Source of the DNA: CAZYMF01 sp964648215
GTDB taxonomy: Bacteria; Desulfobacterota; Binatia; HRBIN30; JACQVA1
Direction of reading: 5' to 3'
DNA length: 8,744 nucleotides
Assembly: GCA_964648215.1 (NCBI GenBank)
Contig: CAZYMF010000203.1
Coordinates: 1 to 8,744, forward strand
The notes below the pieces were generated by a model. That model did not search any database, was not told the DNA's origin, and worked only from the letters and a program-made list of their open reading frames with translations. The position numbers were made by a program, and so were the translations under genes. Shown in pieces: positions 1 to 8,497 of this stretch. The first letter of the stretch is position 1. Each line of letters begins with the position of its first letter.

Positions 1-122
1 CCGGCGCCCGCGCCGACATCGGGCCGATGCGCGATTCACTCGTGTCGACGGAGACTTGCGCAAAGGGCCGGGCCCGGCTTCAGATTGCGACGAGAACGCG
101 CCCTCTGCTAAGGACCGCGGCG
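1..122. other. Left-edge leader upstream of the M20 peptidase
   Basis: No gene can be supported in this stretch. The peptidase frame stays open to the left as far as position 27 and beyond, but the residues before position 123 are arginine- and threonine-rich and resemble no part of an M20 enzyme, so I treat it as 5' untranslated or promoter DNA. A minus-strand ATG exists at 17-19 but has no visible ribosome binding site. No clear -35/-10 pair was recognised. Confidence 0.4.
109..114 (+). promoter_or_regulatory. Ribosome binding site that fixes the M20 peptidase start
   Basis: TAAGGA lies 8 nt before the ATG at 123. It is the only good Shine-Dalgarno match near the 5' end of this frame, and the protein that follows begins with a typical signal peptide. 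Both points favour ATG 123 over the upstream ATG at 27. Confidence 0.55.
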
Positions 123-1514
123 ATGGTGCGACGATTTCTGCTCCTCGCGGCCCTTCTGGTGTTCACGCGCGCGGCGCTGGCGGCCGAGCCGGACTGGCCG
201 TCGCTGACGCAGGAGGCGGCACGGCTGCTGTCCCAGTACGTGCAGATCGATACGGCCAATCCCCCCGGCAACGAGCTGGCGACGGCGAAGTTTCTCAAGC
301 AGACCCTGGCCGCGGCCGGGATTGGCGCGACCATCTATCCGAGTGCCGAGACCCGCGGCAACCTGGTCGCACGGCTGCCCGGGGACGGCCGCGGCCAGCC
401 GATCGTTCTGCTGCACCACATGGACGTGGTCCCGGCCGACGCCGCCGACTGGTCGTTTCCACCCTTCAGTGGCGAGATTCGGGACGGCTTCGTCGAGGGC
501 CGAGGCACGCTCGACGACAAGGGCGCCGGCGTGATGCAGCTGATGGGCCTGCTGGCGCGGCTGCGCCAGCAGCGTCCCTGTGGCCGCGACATCATCTACC
601 TCGCGGTTGCCGACGAGGAGGTGGGTGGGGTCTTCGGCGCCCGCTTCATGGTGGAGCACCATCTCGAGCAATTCCGCGCGGCGACGGTGTGGAACGAGGG
701 GGGGGCCAGCCTGCGGGGGATTCTCGGCGACGAGCCGGTGAACTCGGTGGCGGTCACCGAGAAGAACGCGCTGTGGCTCACCCTGGTGGCGACGGGTGAA
801 GGCGGGCACGGCTCGACGCCGTCGGGCAAAGGCGCGGTCCGGGTTCTGCTCCGCGCGCTCGACCGGATCGCCGACTGGAACACCCCGATCCACCTGGTCC
901 CGCCGATTCGCGAGATGTTCGGCCGACTCGGCGCGGCCATGTTCCCCGGCGGCGGATTCTTGCTGCGCAACCTCGACACGCCCGTGCTCGGTGAGCTGGC
1001 CGCCGGGCGGGTCACCGGCAATCCGGTCACCAACGGGCTGGTGCGCAACACCATCGCGTTCACCGGCTTGCGCGCGGGCATCAAGATCAACATCATCCCG
1101 CACCGCGCCGAAGCCGACCTCGACGTTCGCCTGCTGCCCGACCAGGAGCCGCAGGAGTTTCTCGCCGAGCTGGAAAAGGTGATCGATGATCCGCGCGTGG
1201 CCATCGTGCCGCCGCCGGAAATGCCCCGACTCGAGGCGCCGAGCCCCTCGGACACCCCCTTCTTCACGGCCCTGGAGCAGTCGCTCGCCCGCCGCCTGCC
1301 GACGAGCGTGACCGTGCCCGGCATGCTCACCGGCAGCAGCGACTGCTCGACCTTCCGCGCCGTCGGAATTCCGTGCTACGGCTACGTGCCGATGGTGGGC
1401 ACCAGCGAGCTGATGCACCGGGTCCACGGAGTCGACGAACGAATCAGCCTCGACAATCTGCGCCTGGGAATCCAGGTCACCTACGACGTGCTCAATTCGC
1501 TCTGCGAAGATTGA
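123..1514 (+). CDS. Secreted M20-family zinc metallopeptidase (Gly-X carboxypeptidase / PM20D1-like)
   Basis: A 463-aa exported metallohydrolase of the M20 clan, which cleaves dipeptides, C-terminal residues or N-acyl amino acids with two bridged zinc ions. Residues 1-21 are a signal peptide: an Arg-Arg n-region, a Leu/Ala core and an ALA-A cleavage site, so it acts in the periplasm or outside. Visible catalytic elements are HMD (His99, Asp101), GRGTLDDKG (Asp131), ADEEVGG (general base Glu165, metal ligand Glu166), NEGG (Glu192) and a late HGVDERI (His435). GEGGHGSTPS (His229) opens the dimerisation/lid domain. The sequence DWSFPPFSGE followed by GRGTLDDK is typical of the PM20D1 / yeast carboxypeptidase S branch rather than ArgE or DapE. 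Length is normal for that branch. ATG 123 is chosen over ATG 27 because of the ribosome binding site and signal peptide. The gene stands alone and converges on parE. The exact substrate cannot be told from sequence. Confidence 0.88.
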   Translation: MVRRFLLLAALLVFTRAALAAEPDWPSLTQEAARLLSQYVQIDTANPPGNELATAKFLKQTLAAAGIGATIYPSAETRGNLVARLPGDGRGQPIVLLHHMDVVPADAADWSFPPFSGEIRDGFVEGRGTLDDKGAGVMQLMGLLARLRQQRPCGRDIIYLAVADEEVGGVFGARFMVEHHLEQFRAATVWNEGGASLRGILGDEPVNSVAVTEKNALWLTLVATGEGGHGSTPSGKGAVRVLLRALDRIADWNTPIHLVPPIREMFGRLGAAMFPGGGFLLRNLDTPVLGELAAGRVTGNPVTNGLVRNTIAFTGLRAGIKINIIPHRAEADLDVRLLPDQEPQEFLAELEKVIDDPRVAIVPPPEMPRLEAPSPSDTPFFTALEQSLARRLPTSVTVPGMLTGSSDCSTFRAVGIPCYGYVPMVGTSELMHRVHGVDERISLDNLRLGIQVTYDVLNSLCED

Positions 1515-1550
1515 CCTCTGCCGAGAGTCACCCAACGCATCGGACCAGGG

Positions 1551-1590
1551 TCCCTTCTCCCGAATGGAAGAAGGTCGGGACGAGGGGGAT
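1551..1590. repeat. Degenerate REP-like intergenic hairpin
   Basis: CCTTCTCC (1553-1560) pairs with GGAAGAAGG (1566-1574) through 8 base pairs, a single bulged A and a 5-nt loop, followed by TCGGGACGAGGGGGATG. The layout resembles the common bacterial intergenic repeat 'CCCTCTCCC-loop-GGGAGAGGGTCGGGGTGAGGG', here diverged. It sits between two convergent genes, so it might also slow RNA polymerase, but neither strand has a T tract after the stem. The repeat assignment rests on recalled pattern similarity, not on a second copy in this window. Confidence 0.4.
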
Positions 1591-1615
1591 GAAATTGAGC
1601 GGCGAAGCCCCCACA

Positions 1616-1636
1616 CCGCAGCGGGCGCTGCTGCGG
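1616..1636 (-). terminator. GC hairpin directly after the parE stop, possible weak terminator
   Basis: CCGCAGC (1616-1622) and GCTGCGG (1630-1636) form a perfect 7-bp GC-rich stem with a 7-nt loop, beginning at the base next to the parE stop codon (1637-1639). No run of T follows in the minus direction, so this is not a standard intrinsic terminator. It could protect the 3' end or assist Rho-dependent ending. Confidence 0.3.
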
Positions 1637-3535
<1,899 letters not shown>

Positions 3536-3619
3536 CGTCCAGAATCTCGGCGTCCGTGCTGGCTTGATTTGTCGCGGGGGTGCCGACTCCGCCTCTCCCC
3601 ACCACCCAACGCGGAGCGG

Positions 3620-3648
3620 ATTATAGAGCGCCCGGCGGCCGCCGTCGA
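3620..3648 (-). promoter_or_regulatory. Sigma70-type promoter for parE
   Basis: On the minus strand a perfect -10 box TATAAT (3620-3625) lies 17 bp downstream of TCGACG (3643-3648), which matches the -35 consensus TTGACA at four of six positions. Spacing is optimal. The start point would be near 3613, giving a leader of about 78 nt before the parE ATG. A perfect TATAAT is notable in DNA this GC-rich. Confidence 0.6.
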
Positions 3649-3652
3649 GGCG

Positions 3653-3686
3653 AAGGGGACAGGCACCTGGAGGTGCCTGTCCCCTT
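3653..3686. repeat. Perfect 34-bp palindromic repeat (GGGGACAGGCACC family)
   Basis: AAGGGGACAGGCACCT (3653-3668) and its exact reverse complement AGGTGCCTGTCCCCTT (3671-3686) are separated by only two bases (GG). The motif GGGGACAGGCACC facing GGTGCCTGTCCCC is, from general knowledge, a recurrent dispersed intergenic repeat in many bacterial genomes and resembles REP/BIME elements mobilised by RAYT (TnpA-REP) transposases. It lies between divergent genes, so despite the trailing TTTT it is not placed to end an upstream transcript. The mobile origin is inference. Confidence 0.75.
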
Positions 3687-3751
3687 TTCTCCGTCGACGA
3701 ACGTGGGGCAGCGGTCGAGTTCCGCGGCGCTCTGTGGTAGGCGCCTGAGAG

Positions 3752-3756
3752 GGAGG
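3752..3756 (+). promoter_or_regulatory. Ribosome binding site of nadE favouring the second GTG
   Basis: GGAGG inside a GAGAGGGAGGG stretch lies 5 nt before GTG 3762 but only 2 nt before GTG 3759. The two GTG codons are adjacent and in frame. The spacing makes 3762 the likelier start, a difference of one residue. Confidence 0.5.
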
Positions 3757-3758
3757 GT

Positions 3759-5777
3759 GTGGTGAGCCGCTATCTCGACTTTCTCGACGTACGCCGGCAC
3801 GGCTTCGTGCGCGTGGCAGTGTGCGTGCCGGAGGTCCGCGTCGCCGATCCGGCCTTCAACGTGGCCGCCCACGTCGAGCAGCTCACCTCCGTGTACGAGG
3901 CGGGGGCCCATTATGCCCTCTGCCCCGAGCTCGGCCTGACCGGTTATTCCTGCGGCGATCTGTTCTTCCAGGACGCGCTCCTGCGCGCCGCCCAGGACGG
4001 GTTGCGGACCCTGCTGCAGGCGACGGCGTCGTGGAACCTGGTCGTCTCGGTCGGCTTGCCGCTGGTGGTCGACGACCTGCTCTTCAACTGCGCGGCGACC
4101 CTCTACCGCGGCAAGCTGCTGGCGGTGGCGCCCAAGGCGTATCCGCCGAACTATCGCGAGTTCTACGAGCTGCGCTGGTTCCAGCCGGCGGCGGCGGCGC
4201 GCTCGACCGCCCTGCGCCTGCTCGGGCAGGAGATTCCCTTCGGCACCGACGTCCTGCTGCGGGCGCGGCATCTCTCCGATTTCGTGCTGCACACCGAGAT
4301 CTGCGAAGACCTGTGGGTGCCGGTGCCGCCGAGCGCGCTGGCGGCGCTGGCCGGTGCCACCGTGCTCGGCAACCTGTCGGCCTCGAACATCACCGTCGCC
4401 AAGGCGGAGTACCGGCAGGAGCTGGTGTGCGGCTCCTCGGCGCGGAACCTGGCGGTACAGATGTACAGCGCCGCCGGCTTCGGCGAGTCGACCGCCGATC
4501 TGGCCTGGGACGGGCAAGGCCTGATCGCCGAGCGCGGCCTGCTGCTCGGCGAGACCGACCGCTTCGGCCTGACGGGAAGCTCGGTGATCGCCGACGTCGA
4601 TCTGACGGCGGTCGTGCAGGATCGCCTGCGTCAGACCTCGTTCGGTGCCAATGCCCGCAGCCACGTGCGGGAGCCGTTCCGCAGCGTCGAGTTCGGCGAT
4701 CCGAACGACGGCCGCGCCGGCTCACTGTACCAGGAGCTGCGCCGGCGGCGCGAGCCGCACCCGTTCGTGCCCGCCGACCCGACCAAGCGCGACACCCGCT
4801 GCCGCGAGGTCTTCTCGATCCAGGCGACCTCGCTGGCACGGCGCCTGATGGCGCTGCCGCCGGAGTCCCGCCGGGTGACCGTGGGTGTGTCGGGGGGGCA
4901 GGACTCGACCCAGGCCCTGCTCGTTGCCGCCCGCGCCCTGGACCTCATCGGCCTCGAGCGCAACCGCATCGTCGCCCTGACCATGCCCGGGTTCGGCACC
5001 ACCGACCGCACGCTGGGCAACGCGCGCCGGTTGATCGCCGCCCTGCGGGCGACGGTGCGGGAGATCCCGATCCGCGAGCTCGGCGAGTCGGTGTTCGCCG
5101 CCATCGGCCACCCCTCCGAGCTCGAGAACGCGACCTTCGAGAACGTGCAGGCCTGGCTGCGGAAATTCCTGCTGTTCGCCACCGCCTCGCAGGAGAAGGC
5201 CATCGACCTCGGTACCGGCGACCTGTCCGAGATCGCCATTGGCTTCGCCACCTACGGCGGCGACCACATGTCGCACTACGCGGTCAACTCCGGCGTGCCG
5301 AAGACGTTGATCTCCTACCTGATCGCCTGGGTCGCCGACGTCATCTTCCGCGAAGAGCCGGAGGTGCAGCAGGTGCTGCGCGACATTCTCGACACCCCGA
5401 TCAGCCCGGAGCTGCTGCGGCCGAGCGCCAGCGGCGATATCCAGCAGCGCACGGAGGACATCGTCGGCCCCTACGAGCTGCACGACTTCTTCCTCTACCA
5501 CGTGCTGCGTTTCGGTTCGGGACCGCGCCGCGTCGCCCGCTTGTGCCTGCACGGCTTCGGCGACAAGTACCCGATCGCGGAGATCCGCCGGTGGCTGCGG
5601 CTGTTCGTGGCGCGTTTCTTCGCCAATCAGTTCAAGCGCGACTGCGTTCCCGACGGCCCCAAGGTCGGCTCGGGCGGCTCGCTCTCCCCGCGGGGCGACT
5701 GGCGCATGCCGGCCGACGCCTCCGCCGCCGCCTGGCTGGCGGAGGTCGACGAGATCCCGGGATCTGCGGAGGAGTGA
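3759..5777 (+). CDS. nadE: Glutamine-dependent NAD+ synthetase
   Basis: A 672-aa (671 from GTG 3762) cytoplasmic enzyme that makes NAD+ from deamido-NAD+, ATP and ammonia released from glutamine, the last step of NAD biosynthesis. The N-terminal nitrilase-type glutaminase domain (about 15-300) has the Glu-Lys-Cys triad: Glu57 in CPELGLTGYSCGDL, Lys126 in PKAYPPNYREFYE and Cys182 in EICEDLWVP. The C-terminal synthetase domain (about 345-640) has the ATP pyrophosphatase loop SGGQDST (378-384), a TMPGFGTT segment and a GTGDLSEIAIG...MSHY.VNSGVPKTL region. Length and these segments match the long two-domain NadE of Mycobacterium tuberculosis (triad 52/121/176), not the short ammonia-only form. 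All key residues are present, so it should be active. The gene starts with GTG, is divergent from parE and has no operon partner. It ends 7 bp from a convergent gene. Confidence 0.95.
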   Translation: MVSRYLDFLDVRRHGFVRVAVCVPEVRVADPAFNVAAHVEQLTSVYEAGAHYALCPELGLTGYSCGDLFFQDALLRAAQDGLRTLLQATASWNLVVSVGLPLVVDDLLFNCAATLYRGKLLAVAPKAYPPNYREFYELRWFQPAAAARSTALRLLGQEIPFGTDVLLRARHLSDFVLHTEICEDLWVPVPPSALAALAGATVLGNLSASNITVAKAEYRQELVCGSSARNLAVQMYSAAGFGESTADLAWDGQGLIAERGLLLGETDRFGLTGSSVIADVDLTAVVQDRLRQTSFGANARSHVREPFRSVEFGDPNDGRAGSLYQELRRRREPHPFVPADPTKRDTRCREVFSIQATSLARRLMALPPESRRVTVGVSGGQDSTQALLVAARALDLIGLERNRIVALTMPGFGTTDRTLGNARRLIAALRATVREIPIRELGESVFAAIGHPSELENATFENVQAWLRKFLLFATASQEKAIDLGTGDLSEIAIGFATYGGDHMSHYAVNSGVPKTLISYLIAWVADVIFREEPEVQQVLRDILDTPISPELLRPSASGDIQQRTEDIVGPYELHDFFLYHVLRFGSGPRRVARLCLHGFGDKYPIAEIRRWLRLFVARFFANQFKRDCVPDGPKVGSGGSLSPRGDWRMPADASAAAWLAEVDEIPGSAEE

Positions 5778-5784
5778 AGCCCGC

Positions 5785-7395
5785 TCAGCCGCTGATCCCG
5801 AGCGCCTCCATCGCGACCTGCTTGGTGCGCTTGAAGTCGGCCTTGCCCGACGGCGAGCGGTAGACCTCGTCGACCACGACGACGTGCTTGGGCGCCTTGT
5901 AGCCGGCGAGGTGCTCCTTGACGAACGCCTTCACGGCCTCCGGCGCCAGCGTGCCGCCGTTGGCGGAGACGACGACGGTGACCGCCTCGCCCCACTTCTC
6001 GTCGGGCACGCCGACGACCACCGCGTCCTTGACGTTCGGATGGCGCTTGATGACCTCTTCGACCTCCTCGGGGAAGACCTTCTCGCCCCCCGTGTTGATG
6101 CACACCGAGCCGCGGCCGAGCACGGTCAACGTGACGCCGTCGTCGTTCACCACCACCCAATCGCCGGGGATGGAGTAGCGGTCGGTCTCGGTCTGCACGA
6201 AGGTGCGCGCCGTCTTGGCGGGGTCCTTGTAGTAGCCCACCGGCTGATGGCCGCCGACACCGATGAGCCCCTTGACCCCGGGCCTGGTCTCGACCGGCTT
6301 CAGGGTCTCGTCGAAGAGCCGGGTCTTGTCGGTGAGCTGGAACTTCGCGGTCGAGCTGACGCCGTTCTTGCTGGTGATCGACAGGCCCATGCCGACCGCC
6401 TCGGAGGAGCTGAAGGCGTCGACGAGCATCATGTTCTCGTTGTACTTGAGGAGACCCTGCTTGACCTCCTGGCTCCACATCACGCCGGAGGAGAGGATGA
6501 TGATCACCGAGGACAGGTCGTAGGAGCGCTTGGCCCCTTCCAGGGCGCGCAGCATCGGCTTGGCGAACGAGTCGCCGACGATGGTGATCGACGTCGCCTT
6601 GTCGCGCTCGACGATCTCCCAGAGCTGCCCGGCGTCGAAGGTCTTCGGGTCGTCGAGCAGGATCACCGCGCCGCCGGTGAGCCAGGCGATCATGGCGCTG
6701 AACCAGCCGGTGCCGTGCATCAGCGGGGGGCCGACCACGGTGCGCAGACGCATCGGCGGCGCCTTGACGAACTCGACCAGCGCTTCCATGTCCGCCGGCG
6801 GTTGCGTCAGGCCGCCGCCGGCGAAGCGGTAGTACAGGTCGTCCTGCCGCCACATCACGCCCTTGGGCATGCCGGTGGTGCCGCCGGTGTAGAGGAACAT
6901 CATGTCGTCGGGGCTGCGCGTCAGCGCCGGCGCCGCGCGCTCGGTCTCGGCGACGGTCTCGTAGTCCTCGGCGCCGGTGGGCAGGGGCGCCTCGCTCTCG
7001 CGGACCACCAGCAGACCCTTGATCTGCGGCAGGTCGCCGGCGACCCTGGTGAGAAGCTCGACGAAGTCCTCGTGCACGACGACGATCTCGGCGTCGGCGT
7101 TGTCGAGCAGGTAGCGCAGCTCCTCCTCGCGGTAGCGGTAGTTGACGTTCACCGGCACCAGGGCGACCTTGAAGGCGGCGTACACCGTCTCCATGAAGGC
7201 GGGGTGGTTGTAGGTGTAGATGGCGACCTTGCCCTGGCGCGAGGCTCCTTTTGCCAGCATCCAGGCGGCGAGGTTGCGGGCCCGGCGCTCCAGCTGCCGC
7301 CAGGACAGGCGGCGGTCGGCCTGGATCAGTGCGTCTTCTTCGGCACGGATCTCGGCAATGCGGTCGAGGCAGTCAGCGAGGTTCCACTCGGGCAT
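5785..7395 (-). CDS. FadD-type acyl-CoA synthetase (FadD19-like AMP-forming ligase)
   Basis: A 536-aa ANL-superfamily ligase that activates a carboxylic acid with ATP to an acyl-adenylate and then to an acyl-CoA. Visible motifs are the phosphate-binding YTGGTTGMPKG (169-179) with a following VMWR, PPLMHGTG (223-230), DAFSSSEAVG (326-335), GDW (Asp412), LGRGSVCINTGGEKVFPEEVE (from 426; hinge Arg428) and the catalytic lysine Lys518 in RSPSGKADF. The KGVMWR and GRGS...N.GGEKV.PEEVE signatures are closest, from memory, to actinobacterial FadD19, which activates C26 steroid side chains, and to related medium- and long-chain ligases common in Binatota-like genomes. The substrate is not proven. ATG 7395 has GGAGGG 11 nt upstream. 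The gene follows the methyltransferase at 63 bp on the same strand, so cotranscription is likely. No truncation or missing residue was seen. Confidence 0.9.
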   Translation of the reverse strand: MPEWNLADCLDRIAEIRAEEDALIQADRRLSWRQLERRARNLAAWMLAKGASRQGKVAIYTYNHPAFMETVYAAFKVALVPVNVNYRYREEELRYLLDNADAEIVVVHEDFVELLTRVAGDLPQIKGLLVVRESEAPLPTGAEDYETVAETERAAPALTRSPDDMMFLYTGGTTGMPKGVMWRQDDLYYRFAGGGLTQPPADMEALVEFVKAPPMRLRTVVGPPLMHGTGWFSAMIAWLTGGAVILLDDPKTFDAGQLWEIVERDKATSITIVGDSFAKPMLRALEGAKRSYDLSSVIIILSSGVMWSQEVKQGLLKYNENMMLVDAFSSSEAVGMGLSITSKNGVSSTAKFQLTDKTRLFDETLKPVETRPGVKGLIGVGGHQPVGYYKDPAKTARTFVQTETDRYSIPGDWVVVNDDGVTLTVLGRGSVCINTGGEKVFPEEVEEVIKRHPNVKDAVVVGVPDEKWGEAVTVVVSANGGTLAPEAVKAFVKEHLAGYKAPKHVVVVDEVYRSPSGKADFKRTKQVAMEALGISG

Positions 7396-7406
7396 GGTTG
7401 TTCGTT

Positions 7407-7412
7407 CCCTCC
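7407..7412 (-). promoter_or_regulatory. Ribosome binding site of the acyl-CoA synthetase
   Basis: GGAGGG on the minus strand, 11 nt before ATG 7395, lies within the 63-bp gap after the methyltransferase stop. Spacing is a little long but the match is strong, and it fixes the start. Confidence 0.5.
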
Positions 7413-7458
7413 GGGTAGGTTCGGAACGACTAGGGGTAACACACGCCTCCGGAGTCGA

Positions 7459-8238
7459 TCAACCTGCGCCACTGCGATCGGCGACGAGCAGGATCTCGGT
7501 CAGGTAGAACTTGAGGCCGGCGCCGCTGCTCTCGGGGCTCAGGGCGTCGCGCGCGGCCGGCGGCACGTCGGCGAGCATCCGCCGCAGCGCCGCCTTGGTC
7601 TCGCCGTCCACGCTCATCATGCCGGTCCAGTAGTCGAAGTCGCGTTGCTTACGAAAGACCTCGGCGTGCCGGATCTCGAGGCCGGCGGCGGCGAAGAACC
7701 GCCGCCAGTCGCTCTGTGTATGCGCCCAGTTGTGGCTCGGGTCGCGGCGCTTCTCGAAGTCGTTGATGAAGCGCGCTGCCTCTTCGTCCTCCGGCACCAC
7801 GTTGTCGACCATGGCGGCGACGCCGCCGGGGCGCAACACGCGGGCCATCTCGCGCACGAACCTGGCGCAGTCGGGGAAGTGATGCGGCGCGACGCGGCAG
7901 GTGACCAGATCGAACTCGGCGGCGCCGAAGGGCAGGGCGGTGGCGTCGGCCTCGCGGAACGACGCGTTGACGATGCCCTTGCCGCGCAGGAAGCGCTCGG
8001 CGGCGGCGAGCATCGCGGCGGTGAGGTCGGTGGCGACCACCTCGCGGACGAACGGGGCAAAGGCGAGGGCCGTGTGACCGCCCCCGGTGGCGATGTCCAA
8101 AGCGCGCCAGTGCCGCTGCGGTCGCACCACCTCCAGCATGCGCTCGAGGCTCTCGCCCTTGGAATGGTCGGAGCTGGCAACGTAGTTCTGCGCGTGCGCG
8201 CCGAACTGCCGGCGGACGAGATCGCGGGTGTCGGTCAT
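7459..8238 (-). CDS. Class I SAM-dependent methyltransferase (UbiE/COQ5-like fold)
   Basis: A 259-aa cytoplasmic methyltransferase. The Rossmann fold shows motif I ALDIATGGGH (46-55), the acidic end of strand 2 at ATDLTAAML (Asp71), EADATALPF (97-105), FDLVTCRVAPHHF (109-121) and the post-motif LRPGG (135-139). The pattern is that of the Methyltransf_11/UbiE group, where 'LPF...FD.V....HHF' recurs. Members methylate quinones, small metabolites or lipids. The C-terminal part (about 160-259) is not diagnostic, so no gene symbol is given. ATG 8238 has GGAGG 6 nt upstream. It is the first gene of a probable two-gene unit with the acyl-CoA synthetase 63 bp downstream, which suggests, without proving, a lipid-related or lipid-linked substrate. 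The promoter is presumably in 8239-8340, but no convincing boxes were recognised. Confidence 0.85.
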   Translation of the reverse strand: MTDTRDLVRRQFGAHAQNYVASSDHSKGESLERMLEVVRPQRHWRALDIATGGGHTALAFAPFVREVVATDLTAAMLAAAERFLRGKGIVNASFREADATALPFGAAEFDLVTCRVAPHHFPDCARFVREMARVLRPGGVAAMVDNVVPEDEEAARFINDFEKRRDPSHNWAHTQSDWRRFFAAAGLEIRHAEVFRKQRDFDYWTGMMSVDGETKAALRRMLADVPPAARDALSPESSGAGLKFYLTEILLVADRSGAG

Positions 8239-8253
8239 GGCCTGCCTCCGGGG

Positions 8254-8300
8254 CGATGTCGCGCGGGGAAGCGCATGGCCGATTTACGCCCGATGTCGCG
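8254..8300. repeat. 10-bp direct repeat upstream of the methyltransferase
   Basis: CGATGTCGCG occurs at 8254-8263 and again at 8291-8300, 37 bp apart start to start. Each copy contains a short dyad (CGA-TG-TCG). The position, 16 to 62 bp before the methyltransferase ATG, would suit paired operator sites, but 10 bp in GC-rich DNA may be chance. Confidence 0.3.
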
Positions 8301-8348
8301 AGCTAGCGCAAGCGGGCCCGGCGGGCTTGGTGTCGTTTCGAGCGTCGC

Positions 8349-8440
8349 GGCCCCCCCTTTGGCAAAGGGGGGGCCAGGGGGGATTTTGACATGGAATCAG
8401 TCGGGCAAATCCCCCTCGGTCCCCCTTTTCAAAGGGGGAT
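8349..8440. repeat. C-run/G-run nested hairpin element, MITE- or REP-like
   Basis: Two hairpins face each other. The left one has 12-bp perfect arms GGCCCCCCCTTT (8349-8360) and AAAGGGGGGGCC (8364-8375) with a 3-nt loop. The right one has 9-bp arms TCCCCCTTT (8420-8428) and AAAGGGGGA (8431-8439) with a 2-nt loop. Between them GGGGGATTT (8378-8386) can pair with AAATCCCCC (8407-8415), so the whole block is one imperfect palindrome of about 92 bp. From general knowledge, 'AATCCCCC...CCCCCTTTTTCAAAGGGGGA' blocks are dispersed intergenic repeats in many bacterial genomes. No transposase is nearby. Confidence 0.65.
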
Positions 8441-8497
8441 GTCGGAGTCGGTAACGCGTCGTCGAGAGAATCGACGCTTTGCGTCTTGATCCTAAGA

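Noticed and set aside
27..122. N-terminal extension of the M20 peptidase to ATG 27
   Set aside because: It would bury the signal peptide 32 residues inside the protein and has no ribosome binding site, whereas ATG 123 has TAAGGA at 8 nt.
3653..3690. Palindrome followed by TTTT read as an intrinsic terminator
   Set aside because: It lies between divergently transcribed genes, so no known transcript arrives there, and the T run is short and ends in CT. A repeat is the simpler reading.
3821..5863. 680-codon plus-strand frame overlapping nadE
   Set aside because: A shifted-frame shadow of nadE: Arg/Ala/Pro-rich, with no motif, while the nadE frame carries the full catalytic set.
5785..8238. Quinone biosynthesis assignment (ubiE/menG) for the methyltransferase and MenE-like role for the ligase
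   Set aside because: The ligase has FadD19-like rather than o-succinylbenzoate ligase features, no other quinone genes are present, and the methyltransferase C-terminus is not diagnostic.
8386..8391. Perfect TTGACA on the plus strand inside the hairpin element
   Set aside because: No -10 box lies 16-18 bp downstream (the bases there are C-rich), and no plus-strand gene follows.
5884..8454. Long plus-strand open frame (856 codons) over the acyl-CoA synthetase and methyltransferase
   Set aside because: It is antisense to two genes with complete family motifs and good ribosome binding sites, and its product is low-complexity Gly/Val/His/Asp sequence.
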